Positions 47,426 through 55,854 of a stretch of 64,000 bases of DNA are shown in pieces (the first letter of the stretch is position 1; each line of letters begins with the position of its first letter). The stretch covers positions 1,178,001 to 1,242,000 of the forward strand of contig CP093061.1 of the NCBI GenBank assembly GCA_029027265.1, read 5' to 3'. The position numbers were made by a program, and so were the translations under genes. The notes beneath the pieces were generated by a model. The model made no database searches, was not told the DNA's origin, and was given only the letters and a program-made list of their open reading frames with translations. Origin of the DNA: Sulfurospirillum_A sp029027265. Its GTDB lineage: Bacteria; Campylobacterota; Campylobacteria; Campylobacterales; Sulfurospirillaceae.

Positions 47426-48496
47426 ATGAAAAGATATAATGTTGCAATAATTAAAGGTGATGGAATTGGACCTGAAATAATAGATGAAGCTATAAAAGTT
47501 TTAGATGCAGTTTGTTCAAAAGAAGATATTGAACTAAACTATGATGAGTATCTTATGGGTGGTAATGCCTATGACGTTACAGGTAACCCACTTCCTGATG
47601 AGACAGTTGTGGGATGTAAAAAAAGCGATGCCATACTTTTTGGTGCTATTGGTGGTGAAAAATGGGATAACTTAGAGCGTCATCTTCGTCCTGAGAGTGG
47701 ACTTTTAAAGCTTAGAAGTGAACTTGGTGTTTATGCAAACCTAAGACCAACAAGTGTTTTTGATGAGTTAGTTGATGCTAGTACAATCAAGCCAGAAGTT
47801 TTAAAAGGAGTTGATCTTTTTGTAGTACGTGAACTTACAGGTGGAATCTATTTTGGTGAGCCTCGTGAAAAAACTGAAACAAAAGCTTTTAATACTATGG
47901 TTTATACAAAAGAAGAAATAAAAAGAATTGCAATAGTAGCATTTGACAGTGCTATGAAAAGACGTAAGAAAGTATGTTCAATTGACAAAGCCAATGTTCT
48001 TGAAGTAAGTCAGCTTTGGCGTGAAACTGTTGAAGAGGTGGCAAAGGATTATCCTGAAGTAACTTTGTCTCACATGTATGTCGATAACGCAGCAATGCAA
48101 TTAGTGCGTAATCCAAGACAATTTGATGTTATGCTTACGGGTAATATTTTTGGAGATATTTTAAGTGACGAAGCAAGTATGATAAGTGGTTCAATTGGTC
48201 TTTTACCATCTGCTTCTGTTGGTGGAAAAGTTGGACTTTTTGAACCAATTCATGGTTCAGCTCCCGATATTGCTGGACAAGGCATATCAAATCCAATTGC
48301 AACAATTATGAGTGCCGCTATGATGTTACGTTTTGCTTTTGGCGAAGAGAGTGCTGCCTTAAGGATAGAAAAAGCAGTTGCATTAGTACTAAAAGATGGA
48401 TATAGAACAAAAGATTTAGCCGATTATGGAGCAAAAGAAGTTTGTTCTACGAGTGAAATAGGCTCAATTATTGCGGACTATGTAGCGAAGATATGA
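47426..48496 (+). CDS. leuB: 3-isopropylmalate dehydrogenase
   Basis: 356 residues, usual length. NAD-dependent beta-decarboxylating dehydrogenase: KGDGIGPEIIDEA, LRPESGLLKLRSELGVYANL, RELTGGIYFGEPR, DKANVLEVSQLWRE, GNIFGDILSDEASMISGSIG, EPIHGSAPDIAGQGISNP. Third step of leucine synthesis. Confidence 0.97.
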   Translation: MKRYNVAIIKGDGIGPEIIDEAIKVLDAVCSKEDIELNYDEYLMGGNAYDVTGNPLPDETVVGCKKSDAILFGAIGGEKWDNLERHLRPESGLLKLRSELGVYANLRPTSVFDELVDASTIKPEVLKGVDLFVVRELTGGIYFGEPREKTETKAFNTMVYTKEEIKRIAIVAFDSAMKRRKKVCSIDKANVLEVSQLWRETVEEVAKDYPEVTLSHMYVDNAAMQLVRNPRQFDVMLTGNIFGDILSDEASMISGSIGLLPSASVGGKVGLFEPIHGSAPDIAGQGISNPIATIMSAAMMLRFAFGEESAALRIEKAVALVLKDGYRTKDLADYGAKEVCSTSEIGSIIADYVAKI

Positions 48497-48572
48497 GAAT
48501 ACAGAAGTTCACTTCGTGCTTGAGTGATATGAATTTTTGCTGGGCTTTGCTCAGTAAAAAGGAGAAAGTTAA
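48497..48572 (+). repeat. Intergenic hairpin repeat with ribosome binding site (copy D)
   Basis: TTCACTTCGTGCTTGAGTGA, TATGAATTTTTG, then the hairpin CTGGGCTTTGCTCAG, then TAAAAAGGAGAAAGTTAA and ATG. Weaker first half than copies A-C. Confidence 0.75.
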
Positions 48573-48818
48573 ATGAAGACATTAACACTAGCTTCTATTT
48601 ATGAGCTACAAGGACTCAAAAGTGAAGCTTTGGAAATATACAAAGAATTATTAAAAAAAGATTCAAACAATAAAGATGCAAAAATAGCAATAAAAAGACT
48701 CTCGGGCATTCGCAAGAAGTATTTACATGTAGACGAAGATATGAAAAAGTTTTTTGTAAATATGGACAGTGAAGTAGAGTTTTTAGAATTTGAAAGGTGG
48801 TTGATTAAATGGAGTTAA
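48573..48818 (+). CDS. Small TPR-like protein
   Basis: 81 residues. LASIYELQGLKSEALEIYKE and LLKKDSNNKDAKIAIKRLSG form one TPR-like helix pair. It precedes the CiaD-like gene and overlaps it by 10 bp. By position it would match the small hypothetical gene before ciaD in C. jejuni (from memory). Confidence 0.75.
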   Translation: MKTLTLASIYELQGLKSEALEIYKELLKKDSNNKDAKIAIKRLSGIRKKYLHVDEDMKKFFVNMDSEVEFLEFERWLIKWS

Positions 48819-49120
48819 AAGATATGGTACTCTCAACATTAGCAGAGCTTGAAAATGCACAAGATGATGTTGAAGTAAAACAGCAAATTGAAGAACCAAA
48901 AGAGATAGAAATAACAGAAGAAGTTTTTGAAGAAGAAAAAACTTTAGATGATGAAAGACACTTCTGTGAGAGTATGAGAGAACGGATACTTGTTCTTTTT
49001 GAAGGTTTTCAATCACCAAATAACAAGAGTATTGAAGCAAAAGTTGATTTAACTTTGAACTTTTTAGAGTACTCATTGGCTGTTTTAGATGAGCGTTTAG
49101 AAAAACTTGATAACAGATAA
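48809..49120 (+). CDS. CiaD-like protein
   Basis: 103 residues: acidic middle, then a helical C-terminal domain (RERILVLFEGFQSPNNKSIE, AKVDLTLNFLEYSLAVLDER) that I recognise as the CiaD-like domain of Campylobacterota. In C. jejuni, CiaD (Cj0788) is encoded next to cca and purU, as here. In that host it is an invasion effector; a non-pathogen must use it for something else. Overlaps cca by 14 bp. Confidence 0.7.
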   Translation: MELKDMVLSTLAELENAQDDVEVKQQIEEPKEIEITEEVFEEEKTLDDERHFCESMRERILVLFEGFQSPNNKSIEAKVDLTLNFLEYSLAVLDERLEKLDNR

Positions 49121-50213
49121 ATTTCCAACTGATTTACAACTTGAAATACAGAAAATTGTAAATTTATTAAAACCATACACAAAGCGAGCATACCTTGTTG
49201 GAGGTTGTGTTCGTGACCTACTTTTAAATAACAAAATCAAAGATTTAGATATAGAAGTTTATGACATAACCCCAAATGCGTTTGATGAACTTATGCAAAA
49301 AAGTGGAGCTTTAGGAGTAGGAAAAAGTTTTTTTGTATATAAATTAAATGACATAGACCTAGCACTTCCAAGAGTTGAGAAAAAAGTGGGAGTAGGGCAT
49401 AAAGCTTTTGAAGTAAAAGTAACAGATGATGAAAAAGTAGCTTCAAAAAGACGTGATTTTAGTATGAATGCTATGATGATTAACATTTTTACAGGAGAGC
49501 TTTTAGACTTTTGGAATGGACAAAAAAGCATAGAGAAAAAGCAGATTTCTCTAATAGATGAGAAAAGTTTTAAAGAAGATAGTTTAAGAGTTTTAAGAGC
49601 CATTCAATTTAGTGCTAGATTTGGTTTTAAAATAGAAGAAAACACCTTTAATATTATGAAAAATATTGATTTAAGTGATTTAACTAAACCTAGGATTTTA
49701 TGGGAGTTTGAAAAGCTTTTTAATGCAAAACATTTAGATATTGGGTTTGTTTACATGTACAGACTTGGAGTGTTTGAAAAACTCTTTACATGTAAGTTAG
49801 AAGCGAATAATATAGTCAATATAATAACAGAATTAAAAGAAGCCACTTTTGAAAAAGATTTAAGAGCATATTATTTTATATATATAGTAGCTAATATGAG
49901 TGGACACAATCCTTACGAGTGGGCAAAAAAACTTGAAGCACCAAATCACTATCTTAGAGCATATAAAAACAAGAACTTTACATGTAATGACTTAAGTGAC
50001 AAAGATTTGATAACAATAGCAATAGATTTACCCATAAAAGAGTGGTTAGGAAATTATAAAGATGATATAAAACAAAGAGCCATAAAGCTTAATATTTGGG
50101 ATGAAGTTTTTATAAGTGGTGTTACCATAGCCCAAGTTATTGAAGATGGTTTTGTAAAAGAAAATATAAAAATAGAGCACAGAAGAAGGGTAATGGAAAA
50201 AATTGATGAATAA
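49107..50213 (+). CDS. cca: CCA tRNA nucleotidyltransferase
   Basis: 368 residues from TTG 49107, overlapping the previous gene. Class II polymerase-beta fold: AYLVGGCVRDLLL, DLDIEVYDI (catalytic carboxylates), RRDFSMNAMMINIFTGELLD, DSLRVLRAIQFSARFGFKIE. Adds or repairs the CCA end of tRNAs. Contains three TACATGTA motifs within 240 bp, in different frames. Confidence 0.92.
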   Translation: MITDKFPTDLQLEIQKIVNLLKPYTKRAYLVGGCVRDLLLNNKIKDLDIEVYDITPNAFDELMQKSGALGVGKSFFVYKLNDIDLALPRVEKKVGVGHKAFEVKVTDDEKVASKRRDFSMNAMMINIFTGELLDFWNGQKSIEKKQISLIDEKSFKEDSLRVLRAIQFSARFGFKIEENTFNIMKNIDLSDLTKPRILWEFEKLFNAKHLDIGFVYMYRLGVFEKLFTCKLEANNIVNIITELKEATFEKDLRAYYFIYIVANMSGHNPYEWAKKLEAPNHYLRAYKNKNFTCNDLSDKDLITIAIDLPIKEWLGNYKDDIKQRAIKLNIWDEVFISGVTIAQVIEDGFVKENIKIEHRRRVMEKIDE

Positions 50214-51039
50214 TTATATATTGAAAATAGATTGTGAAGATGCAAAGGGATTGATATACAAAATTTCTGATGTTTTGTACAAAAGTAACTTAAATATTGT
50301 AAAAAATGATGAGTTTGTAGATAGTAAAAATAGTAAATTTTTCTTTCGTGCGATTGTTAGTGGCAATATTGAAAATGGTAACTTAGTAGCAAAATTAAAA
50401 GAGTTTATGCCAAAAGATGCGAACATAAAGTTAATTAAAAAAATAAGAAAAAAAATAATTATTATGGCTACTAAAGAGTCTCATTGTTTGGGTGATTTGC
50501 TTCTAAAAGAGTATAGCAATGACCTAAATGCAGAAGTAGTAGCAGTAGTGTCAAACTATGACTATTTAAATGAGCTTGTGAGTAAGTTTGAAATACCTTA
50601 TCATCATGTTTGTCATGAAGGATTAAATAGACTTGAACACGAGAAAAAAATACTAAAAGTTTTAAAAAATTATGAATTTGACTATATAGTTTTAGCTAAA
50701 TACATGAGAATACTTTCAAGTGATTTTGTAAAGTATTTTGATTGTAAAATAGTCAATATTCATCACTCTTTTTTACCTGCTTTTGTAGGAGCAAATCCCT
50801 ATAAACAAGCCTTTGAAAGGGGTGTTAAAACCATAGGAGCTACTGCACATTTTGTGACAAATGACCTTGATGAAGGACCAATCATTGCTCAAGATGTTAT
50901 TAATGTCACTCATGAATTTTCGTGGAAAGACATGCAAAAAGCAGGACGAAATGTAGAAAAAGTTGTTCTTTCAAATGCTCTTGATTTAGTTCTTGAAGAT
51001 AGAGTTTTTGTTTCAGCCAATAAGTCGGTGATTTTCTAA
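50206..51039 (+). CDS. purU: Formyltetrahydrofolate deformylase
   Basis: 277 residues. The ATG at 50206 is preferred over the TTG at 50203. N-terminal ACT domain (~1-80: KIDCEDAKGLIYKISDVLYK), then the formyl-transferase fold (EIPYHHVCHEGLN, VLAKYMRILSSDF, NIHHSFLPAFVGANPYKQAF, GVKTIGATAHFVTNDLDEGP). Releases formate from 10-formyl-THF. Overlaps cca and trmL. Confidence 0.93.
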   Translation: MNNYILKIDCEDAKGLIYKISDVLYKSNLNIVKNDEFVDSKNSKFFFRAIVSGNIENGNLVAKLKEFMPKDANIKLIKKIRKKIIIMATKESHCLGDLLLKEYSNDLNAEVVAVVSNYDYLNELVSKFEIPYHHVCHEGLNRLEHEKKILKVLKNYEFDYIVLAKYMRILSSDFVKYFDCKIVNIHHSFLPAFVGANPYKQAFERGVKTIGATAHFVTNDLDEGPIIAQDVINVTHEFSWKDMQKAGRNVEKVVLSNALDLVLEDRVFVSANKSVIF

Positions 51040-51503
51040 TGTTCAACATAGTACTTGTTCACCCACAAATCCCACAAAATACTGGAAGCATAGGACGTTT
51101 ATGTGTAAATTGTGATAGCAAACTTCATATTGTGAAACCAACTTGTTTTGAAATTAATGATAAAAATGTTAAAAGAGCAGGTTTAGATTATTGGAATTTA
51201 CTTGATGTGACAGTTTGGGAAAGTTTAGATGACTTTTTAGCAGCCCATGGCGACAAAAAAGATAGTTTTTATTTTGCTACAACTAAGAGTAATAAAGCTT
51301 ATTTTGAGGCTGAGTTTAAAAAGGGTGATTTTATTTTTTTTGGTGGAGAATCAACAGGACTTCCAATGGAACTTATGAAAATCAAATGGGAAAATGCTAT
51401 TACGATTCCTATGGGTAAAAATGGAAGAAGCTTAAACCTAGCGGTATCCGTTGGCATCGTTCTTTATGATGCTATTCGTCAAAATTATTCAGAGTTTACA
51501 TGA
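51039..51503 (+). CDS. trmL: tRNA (cytidine/uridine-34-2'-O)-methyltransferase
   Basis: 154 residues, SPOUT fold: VLVHPQIPQNTGSIGRLCVN, RAGLDYWNLLDVTVW, FIFFGGESTGLPMEL, ITIPMGKNGRSLNLAVSVGI (knot). Methylates the wobble ribose of certain leucine tRNAs. Starts at the last base of the purU stop. Confidence 0.95.
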   Translation: MFNIVLVHPQIPQNTGSIGRLCVNCDSKLHIVKPTCFEINDKNVKRAGLDYWNLLDVTVWESLDDFLAAHGDKKDSFYFATTKSNKAYFEAEFKKGDFIFFGGESTGLPMELMKIKWENAITIPMGKNGRSLNLAVSVGIVLYDAIRQNYSEFT

Positions 51504-52636
51504 TATACGACATAGCTATTATTGGAGGAGGAGCGAGTGGTCTTATGTCAGCTTCGTTTTTACCAAAGAAAAACATAGCTATCATAGATTCAAACTCTAA
51601 AATTGGTTTGAAAATTCTTGCAAGTGGTGGAGGCAAGTGTAATGTTACAAACAAAAAAGTAACTACTGAGAACTACCTTGGAGATAAAAACTTCATACAA
51701 AAAACATTAGATTGTTTTACTTCAAATGAGCTTTTAGAATTTTTAGACAAGTTTAAGTTAGAACTCGAAGAAAGAAAGTATGGTCAGTACTTTTGTAAAA
51801 AATCTGCTAAAGATGTTGTAATCATATTTGAAAAACTTACTAAACATTGTCATTTTTTTATGAGCTCTAAAGTTCATCAAGTTGAGTTTAAAGATCACTT
51901 TATAATCAAAACTAAAAACAGAATAATAGAAGCTAAAAAATTAATTGTAGCAAGTGGTGGCATAAGTTACACTCCTCTTGGAGCAAGTCCTATAGGCTAT
52001 GAGATAGCAAAATCTTTTGGGCATAGTATTGTCACTCCTGCTCCTGCTCTTGTAGGTCTCACGGTTCAAAAAGAGCAGTTTTGGATGAAAGAGCTTAGTG
52101 GTATTTCTTTTAATGCTAAATTAAGTGTAGAAAATAAAATTTTAGAGAGTGATTTGCTTTTTACACATAAGGGCATTAGTGGACCAGTAATTTTGAGTGG
52201 TTCACTCTACTGGAAAAAAGGTAAAATGGCACTGGACTTTTTACCAAATAGTAGTTTAAAAAAACTTTTAGATAAAAAATCAAAAAAGCAGATAAGTTCT
52301 GGTTTCCCTCTGCCAAAAAGGTTTGTTTTAGAGTTTCTAAAATCTATACAAGTCGAAGATAAACCGATAAATAGACTAAAACAAGATGAGTTAGAAAAAT
52401 TACAAGTTATAAAAAACTATGAGTTTGCACCAGCTGGTAACTTTGGCTTTTCAAAAGCAGAAGTAACTAAAGGTGGAGTTTGTACCGATGAAATTGATAG
52501 TTCAACATTTGAATCAAAACTTCAAAAAAACCTATATTTTATTGGTGAAGTTTTAGATGTAACAGGTGAGCTTGGTGGTTACAATTTTCAGTGGGCATTT
52601 GCCTCAGCAATAGCATTAACGAAAGGAATAAAGTAA
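51500..52636 (+). CDS. HI0933/BaiN-type NAD(P)/FAD-dependent oxidoreductase
   Basis: 378 residues. FAD motif DIAIIGGGASGLMSA; the family box SGGGKCNVTNKKVT; ASGGISYTPLGASPIGYEIA; a C-terminal GEVLDVTGELGGYNFQWAFA. Soluble flavoprotein of uncertain substrate. Start overlaps trmL by 4 bp. Confidence 0.92.
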   Translation: MIYDIAIIGGGASGLMSASFLPKKNIAIIDSNSKIGLKILASGGGKCNVTNKKVTTENYLGDKNFIQKTLDCFTSNELLEFLDKFKLELEERKYGQYFCKKSAKDVVIIFEKLTKHCHFFMSSKVHQVEFKDHFIIKTKNRIIEAKKLIVASGGISYTPLGASPIGYEIAKSFGHSIVTPAPALVGLTVQKEQFWMKELSGISFNAKLSVENKILESDLLFTHKGISGPVILSGSLYWKKGKMALDFLPNSSLKKLLDKKSKKQISSGFPLPKRFVLEFLKSIQVEDKPINRLKQDELEKLQVIKNYEFAPAGNFGFSKAEVTKGGVCTDEIDSSTFESKLQKNLYFIGEVLDVTGELGGYNFQWAFASAIALTKGIK

Positions 52637-53271
52637 TGGCAAAAGTACAAGATTTAATAGACGGACATGAAAACTTTAGAGGAAGAAAGTTTAAAAAGTA
52701 TGAAGATAAGTTTTTAGATTTAGTTAAAAATGGACAAAAAGCAAAAGTACTTTTTATTGCTTGTAGTGACTCAAGAGTTGATCCCGTACTTATTACAAAC
52801 TCTGACCCCGGCGATCTTTTTGTTCTTAGAAACATAGGTAACTTTGTTCCTCCTTTCTCTCCAGACAATGACTACCATGCAACTGCGGCTGGCATTGAGT
52901 ATGCAACGCATATTTTAAAGGTTACAGATATAATCATCTGTGGACACTCTCATTGTGGAGCTATTAACAGTCTTTATCAAGACATAGATAGTATAAATCT
53001 TCTACATGTAAAAAGATGGTTAGATTTGGGAGTAGAGGCAAAAAAGCATGTAGAAAATAGCATAAGTAGTGAAGCTTCGCAAGATGAAAAATTAGAACTT
53101 ACTGAGAAAGTTTCCATAGTTTTTCAGATGAAAAATATACTTTCATATCCTGAAGTAAAGTACAGAGTAGATTCTGGAAAGTTATCAATTCGTGGTTGGT
53201 ATTACAAGCTAGAGACTGGAGAGTTAGAGTACTTTTGTGATAAAGAAAGAGAATTCTTACCAATGGCATGA
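52636..53271 (+). CDS. Beta-class carbonic anhydrase
   Basis: 211 residues from ATG 52636, overlapping the previous stop by one base, with AAAGGAATAAAG upstream. Zinc ligands Cys43, His104 and Cys107 (IACSDSRVDP; CGHSHCGAI), Asp45-Arg47 dyad. Converts CO2 and bicarbonate in the cytosol, probably feeding carbon fixation or anaplerosis. Confidence 0.95.
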   Translation: MAKVQDLIDGHENFRGRKFKKYEDKFLDLVKNGQKAKVLFIACSDSRVDPVLITNSDPGDLFVLRNIGNFVPPFSPDNDYHATAAGIEYATHILKVTDIIICGHSHCGAINSLYQDIDSINLLHVKRWLDLGVEAKKHVENSISSEASQDEKLELTEKVSIVFQMKNILSYPEVKYRVDSGKLSIRGWYYKLETGELEYFCDKEREFLPMA

Positions 53272-54416
53272 TGAGATTTTTAGCACTATTTTTTATCCCA
53301 ATACTTCTTTATGCGAAGCAGTTTAGTGTAGCGACATATAATGTAGAAAACCTTTTTGATACAAAAAAAAGTGGTTTTGAATATGAAGAATATATTCCAA
53401 ATACTAAAAGTGGTTGGAATGAAAAAATGCTTTCAATTAAAATAAAAAATTTAGCACAAGTTATAAAAGATATAAATGCCGATATAATCTCTCTTCAAGA
53501 AGTAGAGAACAAAGAAGTTTTAAAAAGACTTAATTTAGCTCTTGGAAAACAAAAATACCCTTACATGTACAGCTCATTTAAGACAAAAGGGCTTGATATA
53601 GTTATGCTTTCTCGATATCCAATAAAAAAGCATAACTCTTATATTATACTAAAAAGATTTAGACCAATTCATAGAGTTGTTGTAGAAATTGAAGGTTTAA
53701 ATGTAAGCATATTTATGAATCATTGGCCTTCATATAGACATTCTACAAAAACTCGTATGAAATTTGCAAAAAAATTGAAATCACTTTATGAAAAAGAGAA
53801 AAACTATATACTTCTAGGAGATTTTAACTCTCCACTAAATAAAAATGAAAAAGACTGGGGTATTGAGATAGAATTAGTTTCAAAAAATAATTATAATCTT
53901 TGGTTAGACATACCATTGAACGATAGATACTCTTATAAATTTTATAAGATAAAAAATGCAATTGACCATATGATAGTATCAAAATCACTGTATAAAAAAT
54001 ACATTGTAGGTTCATTTAAGTCTTATAAACTTGACTATCTTGTAGATAAATATGGTAATGCCAAAAGATGGAAAATTTCAAACAAAGGTAGAGGAAAACA
54101 CTTGGGCATAGGATATAGTGACCACTTTGCTGTTTCGGCAAAGTTTATTACTACTGAACAAATAACAGAGGCACCAAAGCAGATAAATATACAAGAGTTA
54201 TTAAAACTTAAAGGAAGAGTTAACTATTTTCTCAAAAATGTTATGGTAATAAATAAAAATAAATATGGTATTATTATTGAAGATAAAAATAGAGATACAA
54301 TTTACATATTCAGACCGGATTACAATTTAGAAGTTGGAGAAATTTATTCTTTACATGTAAAGAAGTTAGCAACTTATAAAGGCAAAAAAGAGATTGTATT
54401 GTTAGATTTATTATAA
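53268..54416 (+). CDS. Secreted endonuclease/exonuclease/phosphatase-family protein
   Basis: 382 residues with a signal peptide (FLALFFIPILLYA). EEP fold: SVATYNVENLFDTK, DIISLQEVENKEV (metal Glu), MNHWPSYRH, YILLGDFNSPLN, YSDHFAVSAKF. C-terminal ~90 residues form an extra OB-like domain (ELLKLKGRVNYFLKNVMVIN). Periplasmic or external nuclease or phosphodiesterase; substrate unknown. Starts ATGATGA over the carbonic anhydrase stop. Confidence 0.88.
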   Translation: MMRFLALFFIPILLYAKQFSVATYNVENLFDTKKSGFEYEEYIPNTKSGWNEKMLSIKIKNLAQVIKDINADIISLQEVENKEVLKRLNLALGKQKYPYMYSSFKTKGLDIVMLSRYPIKKHNSYIILKRFRPIHRVVVEIEGLNVSIFMNHWPSYRHSTKTRMKFAKKLKSLYEKEKNYILLGDFNSPLNKNEKDWGIEIELVSKNNYNLWLDIPLNDRYSYKFYKIKNAIDHMIVSKSLYKKYIVGSFKSYKLDYLVDKYGNAKRWKISNKGRGKHLGIGYSDHFAVSAKFITTEQITEAPKQINIQELLKLKGRVNYFLKNVMVINKNKYGIIIEDKNRDTIYIFRPDYNLEVGEIYSLHVKKLATYKGKKEIVLLDLL

Positions 54417-54429
54417 TGAAAGGTAAATA

Positions 54430-55713
54430 TTGAGTTTTATAAGAACAGTGGTTTGGGGATTGCTTCTAGTGATTTGTTTTATTGTATATCAAAGTATTCA
54501 GGAAAGTAGTTTTGAGTCAATTAAAATTGTACATAATGAAATTGATATTATTGATAAAGAATTTTCTAGCTATGAAAGCTTGAATTATTTAAATAAGCTT
54601 AGAACAGGGGCTGGTTTAATATATCTTAGTGAGGATCCTATTTTAACCTCTTCAGCAAAGAATCATGCAGTTTATCTTATAAAAAATGACATGATGTCAC
54701 ATAAAGAATTACCTTCAAATTTGACTTTTACAGGAGTTAATCCAAAAGATAGGGCTGAAAAAGTTGGTTATAAGTCGCTATTTGTGGTTGAAAATATATC
54801 AAATGGAAGTAAAAATGCAAAAGAATCTATTGATAATCTATTCTCAGCAATATATCATCGTTTTGGTTTTTTAGATTTCAAAATAAACAGTGTTGGAATT
54901 GGAATAGAACAAAATAGTAAAAATAGATTAAAAACATCATTTGTTTACAATATGGGTAGTAGTCGAATGAATTATTTATGTAGCCAAAAAAGTTTTAATA
55001 GTTCTGGAAATTATATATATGGTGTTTGTATGGATAAAGATTTCAAAATTAAAGAAAATGATTTTAAAGAAGTTTTATCTTCAACTAAGTATTTAAATAA
55101 AAAAGTAATTATATATCCTTTTGATGGTCAAAAAGATATTCCTCCTGCTTTTTTTACAGAAATTCCTGACCCTTTACCCAGTTATGATGTTAGTGGTTTT
55201 CCAATTAGCATAAGTTTTGATGAGGACTATGCGAGAACAATAGATATAATAAGTTTTAAACTTTTTGACAGTAAATATAATTTAATAGACAAGACTATAA
55301 TTTATGATTATGATACAGACCCAAATAATAAGTTTAGAAAATTTGATTTTGCTCTATTCCCTTTGGAGCGTTTAAAATGGGATGAACAGTATAGTGTTGA
55401 AGTTGTTTATGCCTTAGATGGTATTAGTCATCAAAAAAATTGGAGTTTTTTTACAAGAGCTTTTAAAGAAGATTTTTTTAATGTGAGTTTGGAAAATTAT
55501 CAATTTAATGTTAAAAAAAATAGTTCTACTATTTTTTATTTTGAACCAACTACTAAAACTGATGTTTCTTATACTATTGAGTACCCAAGTTCAATATATT
55601 TAGAAATAATAGATGCCAATACTATTATGCTTTCGACTTATGAAGAGAATTTTGAAGAAATTGAGATAATGTTTGGAACTCATAAATTAATTGTTAGTAT
55701 TGATGATGAGTAA
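54430..55713 (+). CDS. CAP/SCP-domain protein with C-terminal beta domains
   Basis: 427 residues from a TTG behind GAAAGG. Membrane anchor or signal (VVWGLLLVICFIVYQSI). Residues ~55-175 are a CAP (SCP/PR1) domain: LNYLNKLRTGAGLIYLSEDP, SSAKNHAVYLIKNDMMSHKE, NAKESIDNLFSAIYHRFGFL. The rest is beta-rich with a Big-like fold (PSYDVSGFPISISFDEDYAR). Likely envelope protein of unknown role. Confidence 0.85.
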   Translation: MSFIRTVVWGLLLVICFIVYQSIQESSFESIKIVHNEIDIIDKEFSSYESLNYLNKLRTGAGLIYLSEDPILTSSAKNHAVYLIKNDMMSHKELPSNLTFTGVNPKDRAEKVGYKSLFVVENISNGSKNAKESIDNLFSAIYHRFGFLDFKINSVGIGIEQNSKNRLKTSFVYNMGSSRMNYLCSQKSFNSSGNYIYGVCMDKDFKIKENDFKEVLSSTKYLNKKVIIYPFDGQKDIPPAFFTEIPDPLPSYDVSGFPISISFDEDYARTIDIISFKLFDSKYNLIDKTIIYDYDTDPNNKFRKFDFALFPLERLKWDEQYSVEVVYALDGISHQKNWSFFTRAFKEDFFNVSLENYQFNVKKNSSTIFYFEPTTKTDVSYTIEYPSSIYLEIIDANTIMLSTYEENFEEIEIMFGTHKLIVSIDDE

Positions 55714-55771
55714 AAGTAGATAATTTATTGGATTTTAACTCCTGTTTAGATAAAATTAACATAAAAGATTT

Positions 55772-55854
55772 TGCCAAAGGCAAAGCTTTAGTGCAATGAA
55801 TTTAATTTGGACTTGTTCAAATTGAAGAAACAATTAGATAATTAGGATATATTT
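55772..55854 (+). repeat. Intergenic hairpin repeat, decayed (copy E)
   Basis: GCCAAAGGCAAAGCTTTAGT, GCAATGAATTTAA, hairpin TTTGGACTTGTTCAAA, then TTGAAGAAACAATTAG. The Shine-Dalgarno box is lost and ~20 extra bases with TTAGGATATATTT lead to glyS. A degenerate member of the family. Confidence 0.6.
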
